Source of the DNA: Nemopilema nomurai
Lineage: Eukaryota > Cnidaria > Scyphozoa > Rhizostomeae > Rhizostomatidae
NCBI GenBank assembly: GCA_003864495.1
Contig: ML133401.1
Location: 6,191,189-6,255,188, forward strand
DNA: 64,000 nt
Direction: 5' to 3'
Under the pieces are notes generated by a model. It was not told the DNA's origin, made no database searches, and was given only the letters and a program-made list of their open reading frames with translations. The translations under genes and the position numbers were made by a program. Positions 49,305-62,254 of this stretch are shown here, in pieces (within the stretch, counting starts at the first letter, position 1; each line of letters starts with the position of its first letter).

Positions 49305-52300
49305 TTAGTCAGACTTAATTCTTTGGCTGGTCATTCTATATATAATGCTGTCCCTTCCTGGATCCATGTACCACATAACAAGGGAAATTGCGTATAAACT
49401 GAGGAACAGAATCACTATCAGCCAAAACCACAGGTTGAAAATGACTGGGAAGTTCTGGTCGTAAAACGATGCCAGTTGCACTGTACTTTGATCGGCAGTC
49501 GCAGTCTGAAAGAACAAGTTAGAACTAATAGTAGCAGGACAAGAGCCACCATAGAACATAAAAATCACCACAAACAATTTTCATTAAAAAATTAGAATTA
49601 AATAGTGTTGTAGCCTTGGCTCAATACTGCATCAGTTTCGAATGGCAAGAACCTATTTTTGCGCTCCGAATTTCAAAGATTGATCGTAGCTTTCGAAGCA
49701 TTTTACTTGAACCCCAAGCGGTATAAACAGGGCACTTGCATTAAGTATTAAAGTAGATTGAGAATAGAATGCAGCAAAGTCTGGAAAATTTGGTACTGGT
49801 GTCATATGGAAACGTACCTTGGCCGCGAGCAAAGATCTTCTAGTAAGGCGGCGATTTACATCGTCATTGGCACACTTGAACTGAAAAGGTGGAAACACCA
49901 GTCAATAAAAGATTACTACAATTATTCTATGTCCCCGAAATTTAAAGCTTCTGGTATGTGCTCCAGGAAAAAATGCTAAAAACAGACAGATTAATGCGAG
50001 GAGGAACGCCAGAATACAAGGCAAATCAAATAAACTTGGCTGCAACTAGAAAGTAAGTCAGTTAAGGTTACGGTAAACGTTTCTGGACGAAAACATCCAT
50101 TTTTAGATTACTTCACATTCTGATAGCCGAATTAATAAGGTACATAATGATACCATGTTTGAAGCTAGAAGAAGTTTTGAAAATGGTGAAAATCCCGTAT
50201 AAAGTAAGGTTTCCATTTCTTATCAATTTTCTTATCAAAGTTTCTAGCAGCGGTTTTCAAATCCCTCGACCTGTTAAGCCGATTATCCTTGTTCTGCTTC
50301 CTGTGGTTTGTGTAAGAGTATGGCACATCCATGGGTTGTTGTGCTTATTCAAAGACGCTAATTGATCTTAAAGCCTAAACTACTTGACCCGGATTACATT
50401 GTTGGTAACATGATCCCCATGTGTATCATCGCAAGTTTGATTAGTAAAATCCCGTTTTCTCCGGATTAGAAATTCCTCTACATACAAGTACCAAAAAGCT
50501 ATTTTGTACCCAAGGAACCAATCGAATGGCTCGACAATTTGCACACGGCCAGGGCAGATGCTGGGCAACCAAAGAGTGTCTCAAAATTTTTTTATTTGCT
50601 CTGGTCCGTCTTTTATACCCAAATACAGCTGCAGGAGGTTGGAAATATTGTTTGCCAATTTTTGACAGGGTATAGTTTCAAGAAGAGGAGGAATTTAAAG
50701 AATCTGAGAGACACTTTGGTAGCTTAGGATCTGCACTTCCTGCTGGTATAAGTCAGATTTCTTTACCTCAAACGTAAGGGTACAAAATAGCTTTTGAAGG
50801 TGGTACACTTTTTGAGCAATAAATTCGCATGGAAAAGAACATTTAACATTATTTGCCAATAATTTTGATCTGGCTAGATACGCCATAATCTTGTGCATCG
50901 AATGATATATAGTTTACCCAGATTCCTTGAACAGTTTGGCCTTTAGAAAGGAAAAACTAATTTTCGTGTTGAAAACGTTTACCGTAACCTTAAGTTAATA
51001 TAACTCTTGATAAAACACTTCAAGCAATTAAAACAAGAAACAGCTTACTGACCAGCAAACGCGCATTTATATCAAAATATATTCTTGCGAACGTTGCTAG
51101 ATTGCAACTGGCCGTTCACATACATGGAAAGCCTCGAGCGTAGCAAATGTGGCATTAGTAAATCGCGCAAGCTCTTAGCCAAAAGATACTCACATTCAAA
51201 TCTGCACCAAACCCAGAGACAAGGCTTGCCATTTGCTTGCAAAGAGACTGGCGTGCGTGGCTCTCCTATTTAAATTTGAGCAGACAGTTAATAAAAGGAA
51301 AACATTTCAAAATTCAGACATCAAGTGAATAATTAACTTATAAAAGTTATCAAAACAACAGTTACCAATATGAAGAGGATTAACTAAGAGAGAAACACAG
51401 CACATAAATAGCAGTTAAAATAATACATCCTAAAATGGTTGAATATATGTTTTGCAAAACGGAAGCAACTGGAAGTAGTTAATTTACAATTTTATCTGCA
51501 ACATGGAGTTCTTGAAAGCGAATGTAGAAGTTGTCGATGCCGTTCTGGCCCAAGTGGGTCTTGACTTTGTCATAAACTCCTTTGTGTTCGCCATTTTCAG
51601 ACACAGCGTCCCTTTAAAGACAGCAAAAGAACTCAAATAAGAGATCAAAGAAACTAGTTCTGCAAAACTAGTCTAGATCAATATAATTACAACAGTGAAA
51701 GCTTAGACTAGGGAATGAGTGCACGCTAAAAAGTGGATTGGCATAGGCTGATGCCCTGCTGAAAGTTCAACTCAAAAGGGGCACCTTAAATGTGAGGAAA
51801 AAAGAGGTTTTGAATTAGTAAAAACGTTTAGATAAATCCCTGCATAGCAACTTCTCAATTTAAATTCAAAACAGTAGGACAACAAAAAATACTACCAAGA
51901 GATTATATTTTAGAAACTGGTAACATGTTCTTACTGGTTTGATGTTTTTAATGACAGCTGAGCGGCCAATATGTTGCCATTGTACGCTTTCACCAGACTC
52001 TCCGTGAGCTAATTAAAGAACAGGAAACTACATTTAGAACTGACTTATTACCTCCAGACTAACTTTACCTCTCAATAGCCTAGAGACTATGGCCAGGGGT
52101 AGCTTATAATTATGGCTTCAGGGCACGGCGACATTCCTAAAGAAGATGCCAAGGCTACGACTAAACGATGCGATCAATGCTATTCAATTTGTGGTATATG
52201 TCTTCATAATTTTTTTTGGATCTTGTCTATAAATGCCCTCGAATAGAAGTGCATCTTTAAAATGAAAAAGAGACAGCCTACTACGGGAAAGGTCATTTAA

Positions 52301-55300
52301 TAAGTTAAGATAGTAAAGATATAAATAAAATGATGCATTCAAAAATAAAAGAGATTGCTATACGCACTTCCGGTATGACTTTCTCAATAATTGAGATGGC
52401 AGCTTTAACCTGGGGAGAATTCACTCCGTATGTCTTCTGCAAGCCCTGCATGGAAAATCAATTTACATAAATAAAACTAAGAGGCTTGCAGCAGCTTAAA
52501 CGCTCTTAAAGACGTATGCAGCAGCTTAAAACTTTCTCAAATACCCAACACTGTAAAGAAATCAATCCGGCAGGTTGAATGATCTTCTGATTATATCCCT
52601 TCACATTTAAAGGTGCAGGTACCTGCATGACTACAAGGAAGTGCACCATAATTGTGTGATTAGTCGCAAAAGGCAGTTAAGTTAAAACAGTATCAGGAAA
52701 AATTTAGCCAAACATGCATTTGAAAATTAAACCTCAAATCTCAAATAAAAATACTCAAACAATCAGCATTCCATTTTGCTACAATTGATTAAAAGTTGAC
52801 ACAAGCAATTTGCTGCACCAAAATTGTTTGCTTGTGAGGACTACAGACAAAATCTATCAGCCAAACCTTGAGGCCAGATATTCCAATCATGTAGATGTCA
52901 GGAATGTTGTCAGCCATTACATTCTGCTTTGCTACAATCTAAGATCAGGTTTTTATCATTACTATTGATCCAAAACAGACTTGAACATCTTTAATAATCA
53001 ACAAATAACTTAGGAGAATGAAAGGAATGAAATTTGTTTAAAACAAAAAGCAACAAGATGCAGGTATTCACAGGAACATGATTGGCAAAGTCTTAAATGT
53101 CCTCTGAAGAGAGATAAAACAACGTCTGCATGCCATAAGCATACAACTCAACACACCTTGTTAAGCAGGAGTTTTGTTACTGCCAGTTCGGAAAAGAAGA
53201 GAAAGTCTGCCTAGAAAAAGAAAACAAAATACAAAATACGGCATTTCTAATATCATCAATGAAATACCCTTCAATTAACTTTTCATATCACTCCATCAGT
53301 TGAACCAATCAACAGTTTAGCTAGTAAATATTTTAATCACTTAGATCAAGAAATGGTGTCATTTTGACACACTACTCTCAAAAACTGCTTGCATGCAGTA
53401 ATGACTTACCTCAGACTTCAAATCAAAATGGATATCTGCAGTTTTCAATTTGACAATCAACTGCTCCTTCTTAGAATTGTACTGCATTCCTGTTAGTTGA
53501 AGGATATATATATATATATACTTTTGTAATAGGCAACATGCTTTTTCAAAAACAAGCTTATACAAATATTTCGACTGCAATAAGGTTAGATTATCTATTT
53601 CATATTGAAGATATGCTAAAAAGAAATTATTTATTTTACAAGTGGAGGTTTTCAATAATTCAAAATCAAACAACGAAAATTCCATACCATTTGTATTGAA
53701 AATTGATGCAATCTCATTGAAAAGCTAAAATGAAAGCATCCACCGTGAATAAATCATTAAAAATAAAACAAACAGTGACCTGATATGAATAGTAGAAGGG
53801 GTATGAACACTTTATATTTAAGCTATTAAACATTATTATTATCAGAAATGCACTGACACAGGCATGCAGTTCAGTCTAGTTTTCCAAAAAGATAAAGCTA
53901 AAATGTTAAAGGTATGAATAAAGCTATGACAAATGTCATAAAAGAGGTCATAAAAGAAGGGTAGACTGTCAATGGTATGCAAAGCATTGGAAGAAAATGA
54001 ACCTGCTCTTTGGTGAAATATATCTCTCCTTTTGGGCTTTTAGAATCAAGCATAACCCAAGCATTTTCCTGGTGATAAAGAAATGATAAACTATGCTTGA
54101 TATCAAAATAACTTATTCTTTTAATTCATGCTGTGTGTGAGAGGTCCCTAGATAACTTGAATACACAATTTTAACACATTACAAAGCAAATAATGAAGGG
54201 CTAGAAATCAAAGGTACAGAACAGTGAAGAGTGTTAACTTCAATAAAATGAGATTGAAAACATTATATTTTGATTTTGATATTTTAACTACTTTGATGGT
54301 GCAGTTAATCATAATATCATAATGTATGTAATAACTGATTAGCATTTAATGTCTTAATAAGAGAGAGCCATCTAACAAGTGGCATCTAACAAATTATCAC
54401 AGTATATGACACCTTTTTGCTCCAAACCACAGTCTGACTTTTTTCACCTTCACTATAACCAGCAGCAGCAAGCTAAAATTGGGTGAAAGTTGGTAAAATA
54501 AGTTCAATGGGCTGAAATAATCAACAAAATCATATAACATACATTTAGTCTTTATTTCCATGGCCTACACCTATATATTAGTATAAGAGAAAAGTTGTAT
54601 CAACAATGTTTCACTTTTCACAGTCCCTTTAATACTAGGCTGCTTTTAGCTAGAATGTAGGGTTTACATCATAATAAAGTTTGTGGAAACATTAAAATAA
54701 GAAGTCTAATACATGTTAAAACAGGTGATGCAGCTTGTATCATGCACATAGCAAGGTTTTCAATTGGATGCCCTTAAAAAGGCACCATAGCCCATACTGA
54801 TAATAAAAAAATAATTCTTTTATATATACAGCAAATGATGTAAAAAACATATATTCAACATCATATATTTAACCAAAAAGGTATGTTAAAGGAGCTGTAA
54901 AAGTCTTATAGTTCTAAAATCGAAATGGGTTGTCAGAATACTGTAATCTAATTGCTTACATCTTCATCTGCTGATATAGAAAAGGTATGTGACTTTCCAT
55001 CATAAATGTCAGACAAATGGCTTGATAAAGTCTTTTGATGAGCCAATGATAATAAATCAGTTCTGGAAGAATCCTCTTCCTACAAAAAGAGTAAAAAAAA
55101 ATGGCACTGTTTAATGGACATATGTCTATAATTGTTGAAGTGCTTTATTCTTCATTCCAAAGAGAAGACCAAGGACAAAGTTTTTGATAAAACTAGCATT
55201 TCATCAAATTTATTAACTTAGTTCATATCCAAATCAGAGTTGGTAAACTCCCAGACAAAAAAATCACATTGTCTAAAGCCTAAAAGTACATTTGCTATGA

Positions 55301-58300
55301 TTATCAAATTGAATGAAAGCTTTACAATTTATACTGTGTTTAATACAATTCTACTTGTGGCAAAGGAAAATTGAGAACACAATTTCGCTTACATCAACTT
55401 TCACAGGAATTCTTTCTGAAGCATAAACATTAACATCTTCACCTGAAAAAAAATTATTTCTGATTGAGACAGGAGACACTTCATCAAGAACATTTTACTG
55501 CCACACTGTTATCATAAAAAACTATTCATTATATATCATGTATGTATTATGATTTTAAAGAAAAATAGAAAATGAAACTTTCGACGAAAATTTGCATAGG
55601 TAGTGACTTGACAAATAAATGGTATTATAAAATGAAAAAAACCACACTAAATATAAAATAATAAGCAACAGAATGGGGGATGCTAGTATTGTGATGCAAT
55701 TAAGATTGATGTGGACCAGTTGACCTTGGCATAATACCCAAACAGTAACTAAAATTAACAGGGGAAGAACTGAAAAGACAAAAGAATATTCAAATTGGAT
55801 AACTGTATACATATGCAGGCCTGCACGCCTCAGCATGCTCCTGTCGTTGCTGAGACGCACAATAAATCACGTGCCTGTTTTATAAGCACCCTTTAAATTG
55901 CGCTCCTTGTTAATTATGATACAAAGAGCCTTGCAGATTCGAATATTTGATATCTAAATAAACTTTTGCTTCTTTCAGTCTCTCTTTCGAGGAAATTGTT
56001 ATTGCCAAGTTAAAGCAAACACCTCTTGAATATATTTCCAGTCAATAACCAGTAAACTGTCATTGTGATCCATGACTGTTATAATTGATTTCAACACAGT
56101 CACACAACTTAAGTAGTTTGTTTAGAGATTTCTAGATACAAAGTATTTACATGCGAAAACATGCCTTTTCTGCCTACTTTTACCTGAATATATTTGTTTG
56201 GTTTTAGCAAGGCAAGGCGTGCATTTGAGCATGCGGCCACCAAAATACTAACAGAGAGGCCTGCATATGCTGTTACTATAGACAAAAGCAGAGTTTAACA
56301 AAAAGCAATACACACCACTTGGAACAGAGTCAACAGTAAATAAAACAACAGCGCCTGGTCTACTGAAAGGGTTTCCAGATAGTAGTCCTCTCCATTCAAT
56401 TTCCTGAAAGCATAATTGTAAAAATATCAGATGCTTGTAATTTAAGCATATATAAAATTAACATCTTATTTTACAAGAAACATTAACCTGGGGAGTTCAA
56501 AGTGACAGCAGAGAAAAAAAAGATTGCATCAAATGATGTTAATGTTTTGTTGAATATTTTTTAGATTTTTTGAACTATATATATTGCTAAGCTGGATTGT
56601 CTTTTTGATTCAGCTTGAATTCACCTGCATCTGAAAATTTGCTAACATTTTCTAAAGCATTACCTTTTAAGATTAGACTGTTGGCTTACTGTCATATTAT
56701 GTGAGCTTTTAATTACATACTCTTGCAAAACCATCATTTCTATGCCATTTCACTATGTATATTTATCAAATCATTCAATTTCTCATCTACGTTTCTAAAC
56801 TTTCTTTCTGTATATATACATATCATTAAATTTTTTTGCATAAATAAACAGAGTATAGTTTGTTTATTCTGGCTCATTTGATATGTTTACCTTAAGCAAT
56901 TGCTTCTGCAAGAGAAGTCATGCGAGCACTAGGCCAATCATGTAGGTAGTATCTTGTGAGAAGGCTTGGTTAATATCTCTTACTCCTAGCTTCTAAACTT
57001 CTAAGCTTGTAAACATTATGCATGCAGAAAAACTCTTTTTATTTTGACATTCTATTTACATCACAGTATAACCAAGCCATTAGATCTGACTTCCAAGTTT
57101 CAAACTGAACTGCTTTCAAGCAAGAATTATTGAGAATATAAGAAAAGGAGAAATGAACATAAAGTATAACACCATACAATATATATATAGGTGCTAAGCA
57201 ACTTTTGTTAGACAGACAAAAAATCTCACCTTTGGAACAGAAAACCCAAGAGCAAGGCTAAGCATGCTTGTGACTTCCGTAACTGGGAGGGCCTTTGGAT
57301 CCTTGGAAAACATCACAGAAGAAGGCTTGTTGATGATCTTGAGTGATGACTCATCTTTTGGAGGCTATAAATTCAAAAATAGTTGATTATACTACATTGG
57401 TTAGAAAAATCTACAAATAAATTTTGACTGCAATTAAAAAATTTTTTGAAAGGAAAAACCCTAGATGTTATTAATAACTTTAATTCAACTACAAAGCATT
57501 CCATACGTTATTTGGGTAAACTAATTGTTCAATCATGTTAAGTGAATGCACAAAAGAATGCTATGGAGCTTGCCTTGGTCTCTTTTTGATGGAGTCAATA
57601 ATAAGGTAAGGGATTTGATGGAATTCAGGGTTATGACAAGTTTTTAAGTTGGAGAATAGCACAACATCTCCATATGAAGATTGTTCATGCATAGTTACAA
57701 CTTAAACAAAGTCCTACAGTGACAATAGTACCACTGGTCTTTAAATTTAGAAGTACCCTTACATAAAGGAGCTGCTGGTCTTAAAATTATATTTTATAAG
57801 ACAATTTGTAGAGATTGCAGGAAAATAACTATGTTGACCCAAGCGAAACTTGAACTCGCTACCCCTGACTTTGTACATCAAATGCATTACTGCTGAGCTA
57901 TTGGGTCATGCTTTCAAGCCAATACGCAATGTCAAGCCATCTTCCGGCAGTGACTCAAACTCACAACCCCTGACTTTGTACTTTGTAAAAAATCATGTTG
58001 CCTATGACAATTTACTTTTTCTGACAGCTATGTGTACAAGATTGAGGGTTAAGTAAGGTAGTGAGCTTCCTTCAAGAAAAATTAACGTTCTGCCATATAA
58101 ATAAACTCACCTTATCATTCACAAATTTGCCTACCAAACTCCCATCCACAGTGGCTGCTAGAAGATGAATAAAAGGAAATTTCATCCTAACATGATAGCA
58201 AATTTATATCATAATTATATCTAGAGGGCATTTTATAAACAAAGCGAAAAATTGAGCTCATAAATAAGATGATTGAAATTGTGCAAGCAAATAAATATAT

Positions 58301-58817
58301 ACCTTAAATACCGTTTTCTAGATGGGAGATATATGAGAAATTCACCCTTATATATTCAAACGTAACCATATTTTTGCTAGGTCTAGAAACTCGGGTCATT
58401 CGAAAAATTTTTCGAACCGAACGAAAGGCTTTGCTTGATGAACATTTTCCAATAAGAAATTGGCCTCTCGGTGCAATTTCAAAAAAATATGTGTGTATTT
58501 GAAGAACTGGGCGAGTTCTTGTCTAATTTCACTGATTCTACTTAGCATCCGAGTCTTAATCATTACAAAGCTTTGGCTGCCTGTAAAAGCAGCTTTTCCT
58601 GGTCGAAACTGCTTGTGACCTTGGTTAACTTAGGCCTTTCACTTTGGATGTCTTGACCTTCAATGTTACCGCCCTTACGAACTTATCCCAGTCTAACAGC
58701 AGTTCAGTAAATAAATTCAAAGTGAAAAAATAGCTTTGTTAAATTTCGAATTAGAATCTCAGAATACAAACCTATTAAGAAGGATAAAAGGCACAATAAA
58801 TAAACTCCCATCCTCAT
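49305..58817 (-). CDS. ATP6AP2: V-ATPase accessory protein 2 / (pro)renin receptor
   Basis: Exons: 58772-58817, 58111-58157, 57230-57364, 56316-56403, 55393-55442, 54960-55079, 54413-54472, 54003-54068, 53688-53724, 53410-53489, 53157-53210, 52867-52938, 52368-52445, 51935-52008, 51488-51611, 49818-49880, 49305-49505. They join in phase to 464 residues (human 350). MRMGVYLLCLLSFLI opens the signal peptide. The lumenal domain matches human blocks: SLALGFSVP, WRGLLSGNPFSRPGAVVLF, LFFSELAV, GLQKTYG. RRLTRR at residues 387-392 matches the dibasic processing site known in this family. One TM helix (about 417-440) precedes the hallmark tail MDPGRDSIIYRMTSQRIKSD. In animals it helps assemble the V-ATPase Vo sector in ER/Golgi and lysosomes and takes part in Wnt receptor complexes. 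About 40 extra residues (exon 51488-51611) lie before the cleavage site; that exon's donor is the least certain. Confidence 0.95.
53505..53521. repeat. Short (TA)n microsatellite beside an ATP6AP2 acceptor
   Basis: A TATATA run in the intron about 15-30 bases upstream (minus strand) of the acceptor for exon 53410-53489; it interrupts the usual polypyrimidine tract. Confidence 0.7.
57836..57907 (-). tRNA. tRNA-Cys-like sequence (anticodon ACA), probably pseudogene or SINE head
   Basis: Exactly 72 nt. The acceptor arm GACCCAA/TTGGGTC pairs 7 of 7. The T arm GCGAG/TTCGC (one G-T) encloses loop TTCAAGT. The anticodon arm TTGAT/GTCAG (two wobble pairs) encloses GTACAAA, giving U33 and anticodon ACA. 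The D arm is weak (about two pairs). The A-box TAGCTCAGCAGT and the following GCATTTGA recall animal tRNA-Cys, whose normal anticodon is GCA. The weak D arm and unusual anticodon argue for a tRNA-derived repeat or pseudogene. It lies in ATP6AP2 intron 2, same strand. Confidence 0.5.
57950..58020 (-). repeat. Second, partial tRNA-derived copy
   Basis: The block gtacaaagtcaggggt from the tRNA-like sequence recurs exactly 105 bases away (plus strand 57861-57876 and 57966-57981), followed by a B-box-like gagtttgagtc. The acceptor and D arms are not recognisable. Together the two look like a dimeric tRNA-derived SINE or a local duplication. Confidence 0.5.
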
Positions 58818-60150
58818 CGTTGCTGATATTTGGCTTCTTTGGCACGAAGGTCGTGTTGCGCATGTGCGTGGAGAAAATTTGGTGGTAAGCTTTCACGTGA
58901 AGGTTCGTGTAATGGTCTTTTAGGTGAAGAAATTTCCAGTGAAGAAAATTCAAATTAGCGCCAAACCACTACCCAAGTAATGGAATACTTTAAAACCTTT
59001 CCATTGTAAAATCCAAATCCATTCCAAGTTATTCCATAATGGAATGATTGGAATGCCAGGACCTGAAGCTGGAATGTAAGAACTTTAGTTGCTCTTGCAA
59101 GTAACTCTAATAGCTAAACCTGGATATATGTTAAAATAAATAAAATTGGCAAATTGATTCTGAGAAATATTTTTCAAGAATGTTACTGTATGATATTCAG
59201 TGCCAGATTCAAGGGGGGCGTAAAGATTTTTGCGCTAGCTTAAGGGCAATTTTACAAAGAAGACATACCTATGCCCTTTCTAATAATGCTGGATCCGGCC
59301 CTGCTATTGTTGCCAAATTGCAGCTTCAGTAATACCTACTGCAAAACAGTGTTTGACCATTTATTGATTTTTCATCTCATCTCATAGAAAATTGAAACCA
59401 TTAATACCCAGAAGGATCACTACCCACTAAAATGGTTTGTTACATATTGGTGAAATGTTAATTAATGTGTTATGACTGATTGTTTAGAAATCATTAGAGG
59501 ATAGATATGGGTACATATTGTGAAGAACATTACTCCTTTTTGTAGGCTGAATCAGATGTGGTTTCTACGCAGTATAACCAGGTCCTAAGCAACAACAGAG
59601 GTACTACCAAACTGAAAAATAGGCATTAAAAGTTTGTGTGACTTTTTTATAAAGAGTGACCCAGGTTTGTGTTTGTGATTCATCTGTAAAAAATAATCAC
59701 TTTTTCAAGGGAATAAAGAACTTTTACATAATATAAATTAAAAAATCATCAAGTATAATTACAAAATTTGATACAAAGCAAATATTTTCCACTGGAGGAT
59801 TAAAACTTACCCAAAAATGATAAATAAAGTTCTTAGTTTGATGCAAAACAGATGATATTTAAAAACTACATATACCCTTAGTTGTGTCTATACTAGTGAC
59901 TGCATATGTTGGTTTCCCTAGAGTCAAAGCTGTACAATTTCAAATTTGTTCAAAGCTTTCAATTAATGTAAATTTCTCAATGCATGACTAACTTTCTGGT
60001 TTTTTCCAGACATAAGGGGGATGGGGCCCACATCCCTGGGCCTACAATAGGGTAATTAGGGAACACTGAGAACCCAATATAATGATGAGAATTTCATCAC
60101 ATAGGCCATAGCATTTTCAAAAGGCAACAATTGCACTACTATGGCTATAT

Positions 60151-60156
60151 TTTATT
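60151..60156 (-). terminator. Candidate polyadenylation signal of the orphan membrane gene
   Basis: AATAAA on the minus strand about 450 nt after the stop codon at 60608. Weak evidence in AT-rich DNA. Confidence 0.3.
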
Positions 60157-60544
60157 TACTTAAAGACTTTGCAATTTTCTCTGTACTATCAAAGACTCTT
60201 TTGTAAAAAACCTAAATAATTCATCCAGATGAACTTAATATAAAATTTGAAATAAATAAATTTAAAAGTAAATAATTAGAAAATATGTAATCATGTAATT
60301 GTCTTCAAAATGGTGCGAAGTTTAATGATAAAAATAACTTTCATAAACTGCATTTAGTTATAGTCAAAGTAAAGTGTTATCTCTTAAAAGCAAATAACAA
60401 CTTCAAATATAGCAATAACAATCATGTTCGTTCTATTGTACTTTAATTACGACATAACCAAGCTTTCCTGAATCATGTCCAGCAGCCCTGTTAACAAATA
60501 TCAGAGCATTTAACTCCAAGCCCAAAACATTCATCGTGTTTTCT

Positions 60545-60580
60545 GTGGAATGTGTTCATTCAGTGGAATGTGTTCATTTT
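60545..60580. repeat. Short direct repeat in the orphan gene's 3' flank
   Basis: gtggaatgtgttcatt occurs twice, about 18 bases apart, just downstream of the stop codon of the 263-residue gene on the minus strand. Confidence 0.7.
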
Positions 60581-60607
60581 AAAGCTAAATAAACCAGAAA
60601 ACCAGCT

Positions 60608-61399
60608 CTAGATCAATTTGACAGATGATAAAAGTTCAACGAATGAAATGACGACGCAAATCAAGGTAAGAATTAAAAGAACAATGGCAAAGTTCTTCGG
60701 CACATTTGACACCGCATTCACAAATCTACTTGTGTATAGAATGACTCTTGCTCTTGAGATTTTGAGCTCTTCGAACTTTCCTAATAAAGCCCTTTTCTCT
60801 CTGATAGCAAGGAGTGGAGAATTTGGAATTCCCTCTTTTGTGATGTCATAATACCTCATGTTGCTCCGGATGTCGAAGAATCGACCGCTGGTTGTTCCAC
60901 TGCCAATAGGCCCTGTTGGGAGTGGTATGAGGCAAGCATCGACCTCAACCGTGAACCAGCTTTCCTTCCAAACTTTGAAATTCCTAGTTATAGCATAAAT
61001 CGAGTAAGCATGCCAAGACGAAAGCAATACCATAATAGCAAAGCAGAAACCAACAACAGTTATTTTCTCCCCTTGGGTCAAAGATCCGTTCGGTATTAGA
61101 ACAGCCAAGGTCATTAGTGGTAGAATGAACACCATCATGAAGAAGAAAGTCGAAAAGCAGTCCCCCTTTTTCGATGACTCTCCGCCAAAGCACAAAAGTC
61201 TTTTCAGATGGGGTGCTGCCTTGTCGTTCAACTTTCTCACACGTTTGTAACATCTTTGCATGAAATCATTTCGATTGTAGAGGCCATAAGTCGGGACCTC
61301 ATTCAAAGTCAAAAAGTTGCCACGCTGTTGACTTGTCAGAAGGCCAACATTTTCCTGTGATTCGTTCACTGATATCGAATATTGCGAGGAGAGATACAT
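60608..61399 (-). CDS. Intronless 263-residue membrane protein, family not recognised
   Basis: The uninterrupted frame starts at an ATG with an in-frame TGA directly upstream, making it the longest open frame in the window and far longer than chance frames here. Residues 1-80 are hydrophilic with a Lys/Arg-rich stretch (about 49-67). Hydrophobic helices lie at about 82-103, 112-137 and 236-258. The 100-residue loop between the last two has aromatic and charged residues (VWKESWFTVEVD, DIRSNMRYYDITK) and a Gly-rich turn (PTGPIGSGTTSGR). There is no signal peptide, so a multi-pass protein is likely. I know no family with this pattern. An intronless gene among intron-rich neighbours could be a retrocopy or a lineage-specific gene. 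A spliced 5' UTR is possible. Confidence 0.75.
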   Translation of the reverse strand: MYLSSQYSISVNESQENVGLLTSQQRGNFLTLNEVPTYGLYNRNDFMQRCYKRVRKLNDKAAPHLKRLLCFGGESSKKGDCFSTFFFMMVFILPLMTLAVLIPNGSLTQGEKITVVGFCFAIMVLLSSWHAYSIYAITRNFKVWKESWFTVEVDACLIPLPTGPIGSGTTSGRFFDIRSNMRYYDITKEGIPNSPLLAIREKRALLGKFEELKISRARVILYTSRFVNAVSNVPKNFAIVLLILTLICVVISFVELLSSVKLI

Positions 61400-62224
61400 T
61401 TCTCATTGGTCTGCCAACACAAACTGAACAGCCTTCTTCAATATTTGTAACTTCAGTCTCCGTTAAAGTTGATTTCAAACGAGAAGCTTGAAATACAGGA
61501 ATTAAGAGCAAGTTGTCTTCAGGTTTCCAGACGTGCTTGTTGCATGTGCTAGACCAACTTGGTCGTCTTTTATCCTCGAAGCCAATCAGCTTCCGTGGCC
61601 AGGTCTGACTAGTCTAAATAAAACAATTAGTTGGTCGAAACCCGTTTAGGTTACTTAAAAACAGGTTTCGTTCCGCTTCGCAACCGTTGGGACAAGGAAT
61701 ATCCCATCTCTTGTATATCACTACAAATTCTAGAAAGAATGCCCGAGCAATTCATACGAAAAGCTTCGTATTAAGCATATGGGAACTAAACTAACGAAAA
61801 GTGGGGGGGGGGGCAAATGAAGAGGGCAACAGAAATTCTGGGGGGCGAAGTCCCCTGGCCACATCCTCCCCCATGGAAACATCACTTATGATCACCATTT
61901 TAACAGAAGACATTTGTCAATGGGCTGCTTGTTGTCAAAATGTATTTTTACGCCATATTTCACTAACCATGAGATGCTGAATCAATAAATCTCAATGGCA
62001 TCCCGCAAATCAATTAATGGTTTGAGCCCTTTATATACTGTGAAAAAGTGGCCTATCGATTGTTTTGTAAAAACGTGTTGTGATGAATTTCTACCGACTA
62101 CGTTGCTTAACCTCTATGGACGATCCGAGCCAAAGTTGTCTCATTTAACGTGCAGAGAACACGGAGCAAGGTCGAGAGAAAAAGAGAGAGACAACGCGTT
62201 GCCTGTGTATTCTGTAGCTCTGTT

Positions 62225-62254
62225 TCTGACTGACTCTGACTGACTCTGACTGAC
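62225..62254. repeat. Three-copy 10-bp tandem repeat
   Basis: tctgactgac repeated three times without change. Intergenic. Confidence 0.9.

Larger units (their letters stand above)
58818..60607. other. Intergenic upstream of ATP6AP2
   Basis: 1.8 kb between the ATP6AP2 ATG and the stop of the orphan membrane gene. It contains the ATP6AP2 promoter, which I cannot delimit, and a GGAAT/ATTCC-rich patch at 58978-59058 with the near-perfect palindrome ATTCCATAATGGAAT (59031-59045), possibly a small element's remnant. No supported exon. Confidence 0.5.

Noticed and set aside
55555..55860. 101-codon hydrophobic minus-strand frame in an ATP6AP2 intron
   Set aside because: The flanking ATP6AP2 exons (56316-56403 and 55393-55442) join in phase without it; its Leu/Ile/Phe bias is what T-rich intron sequence gives.
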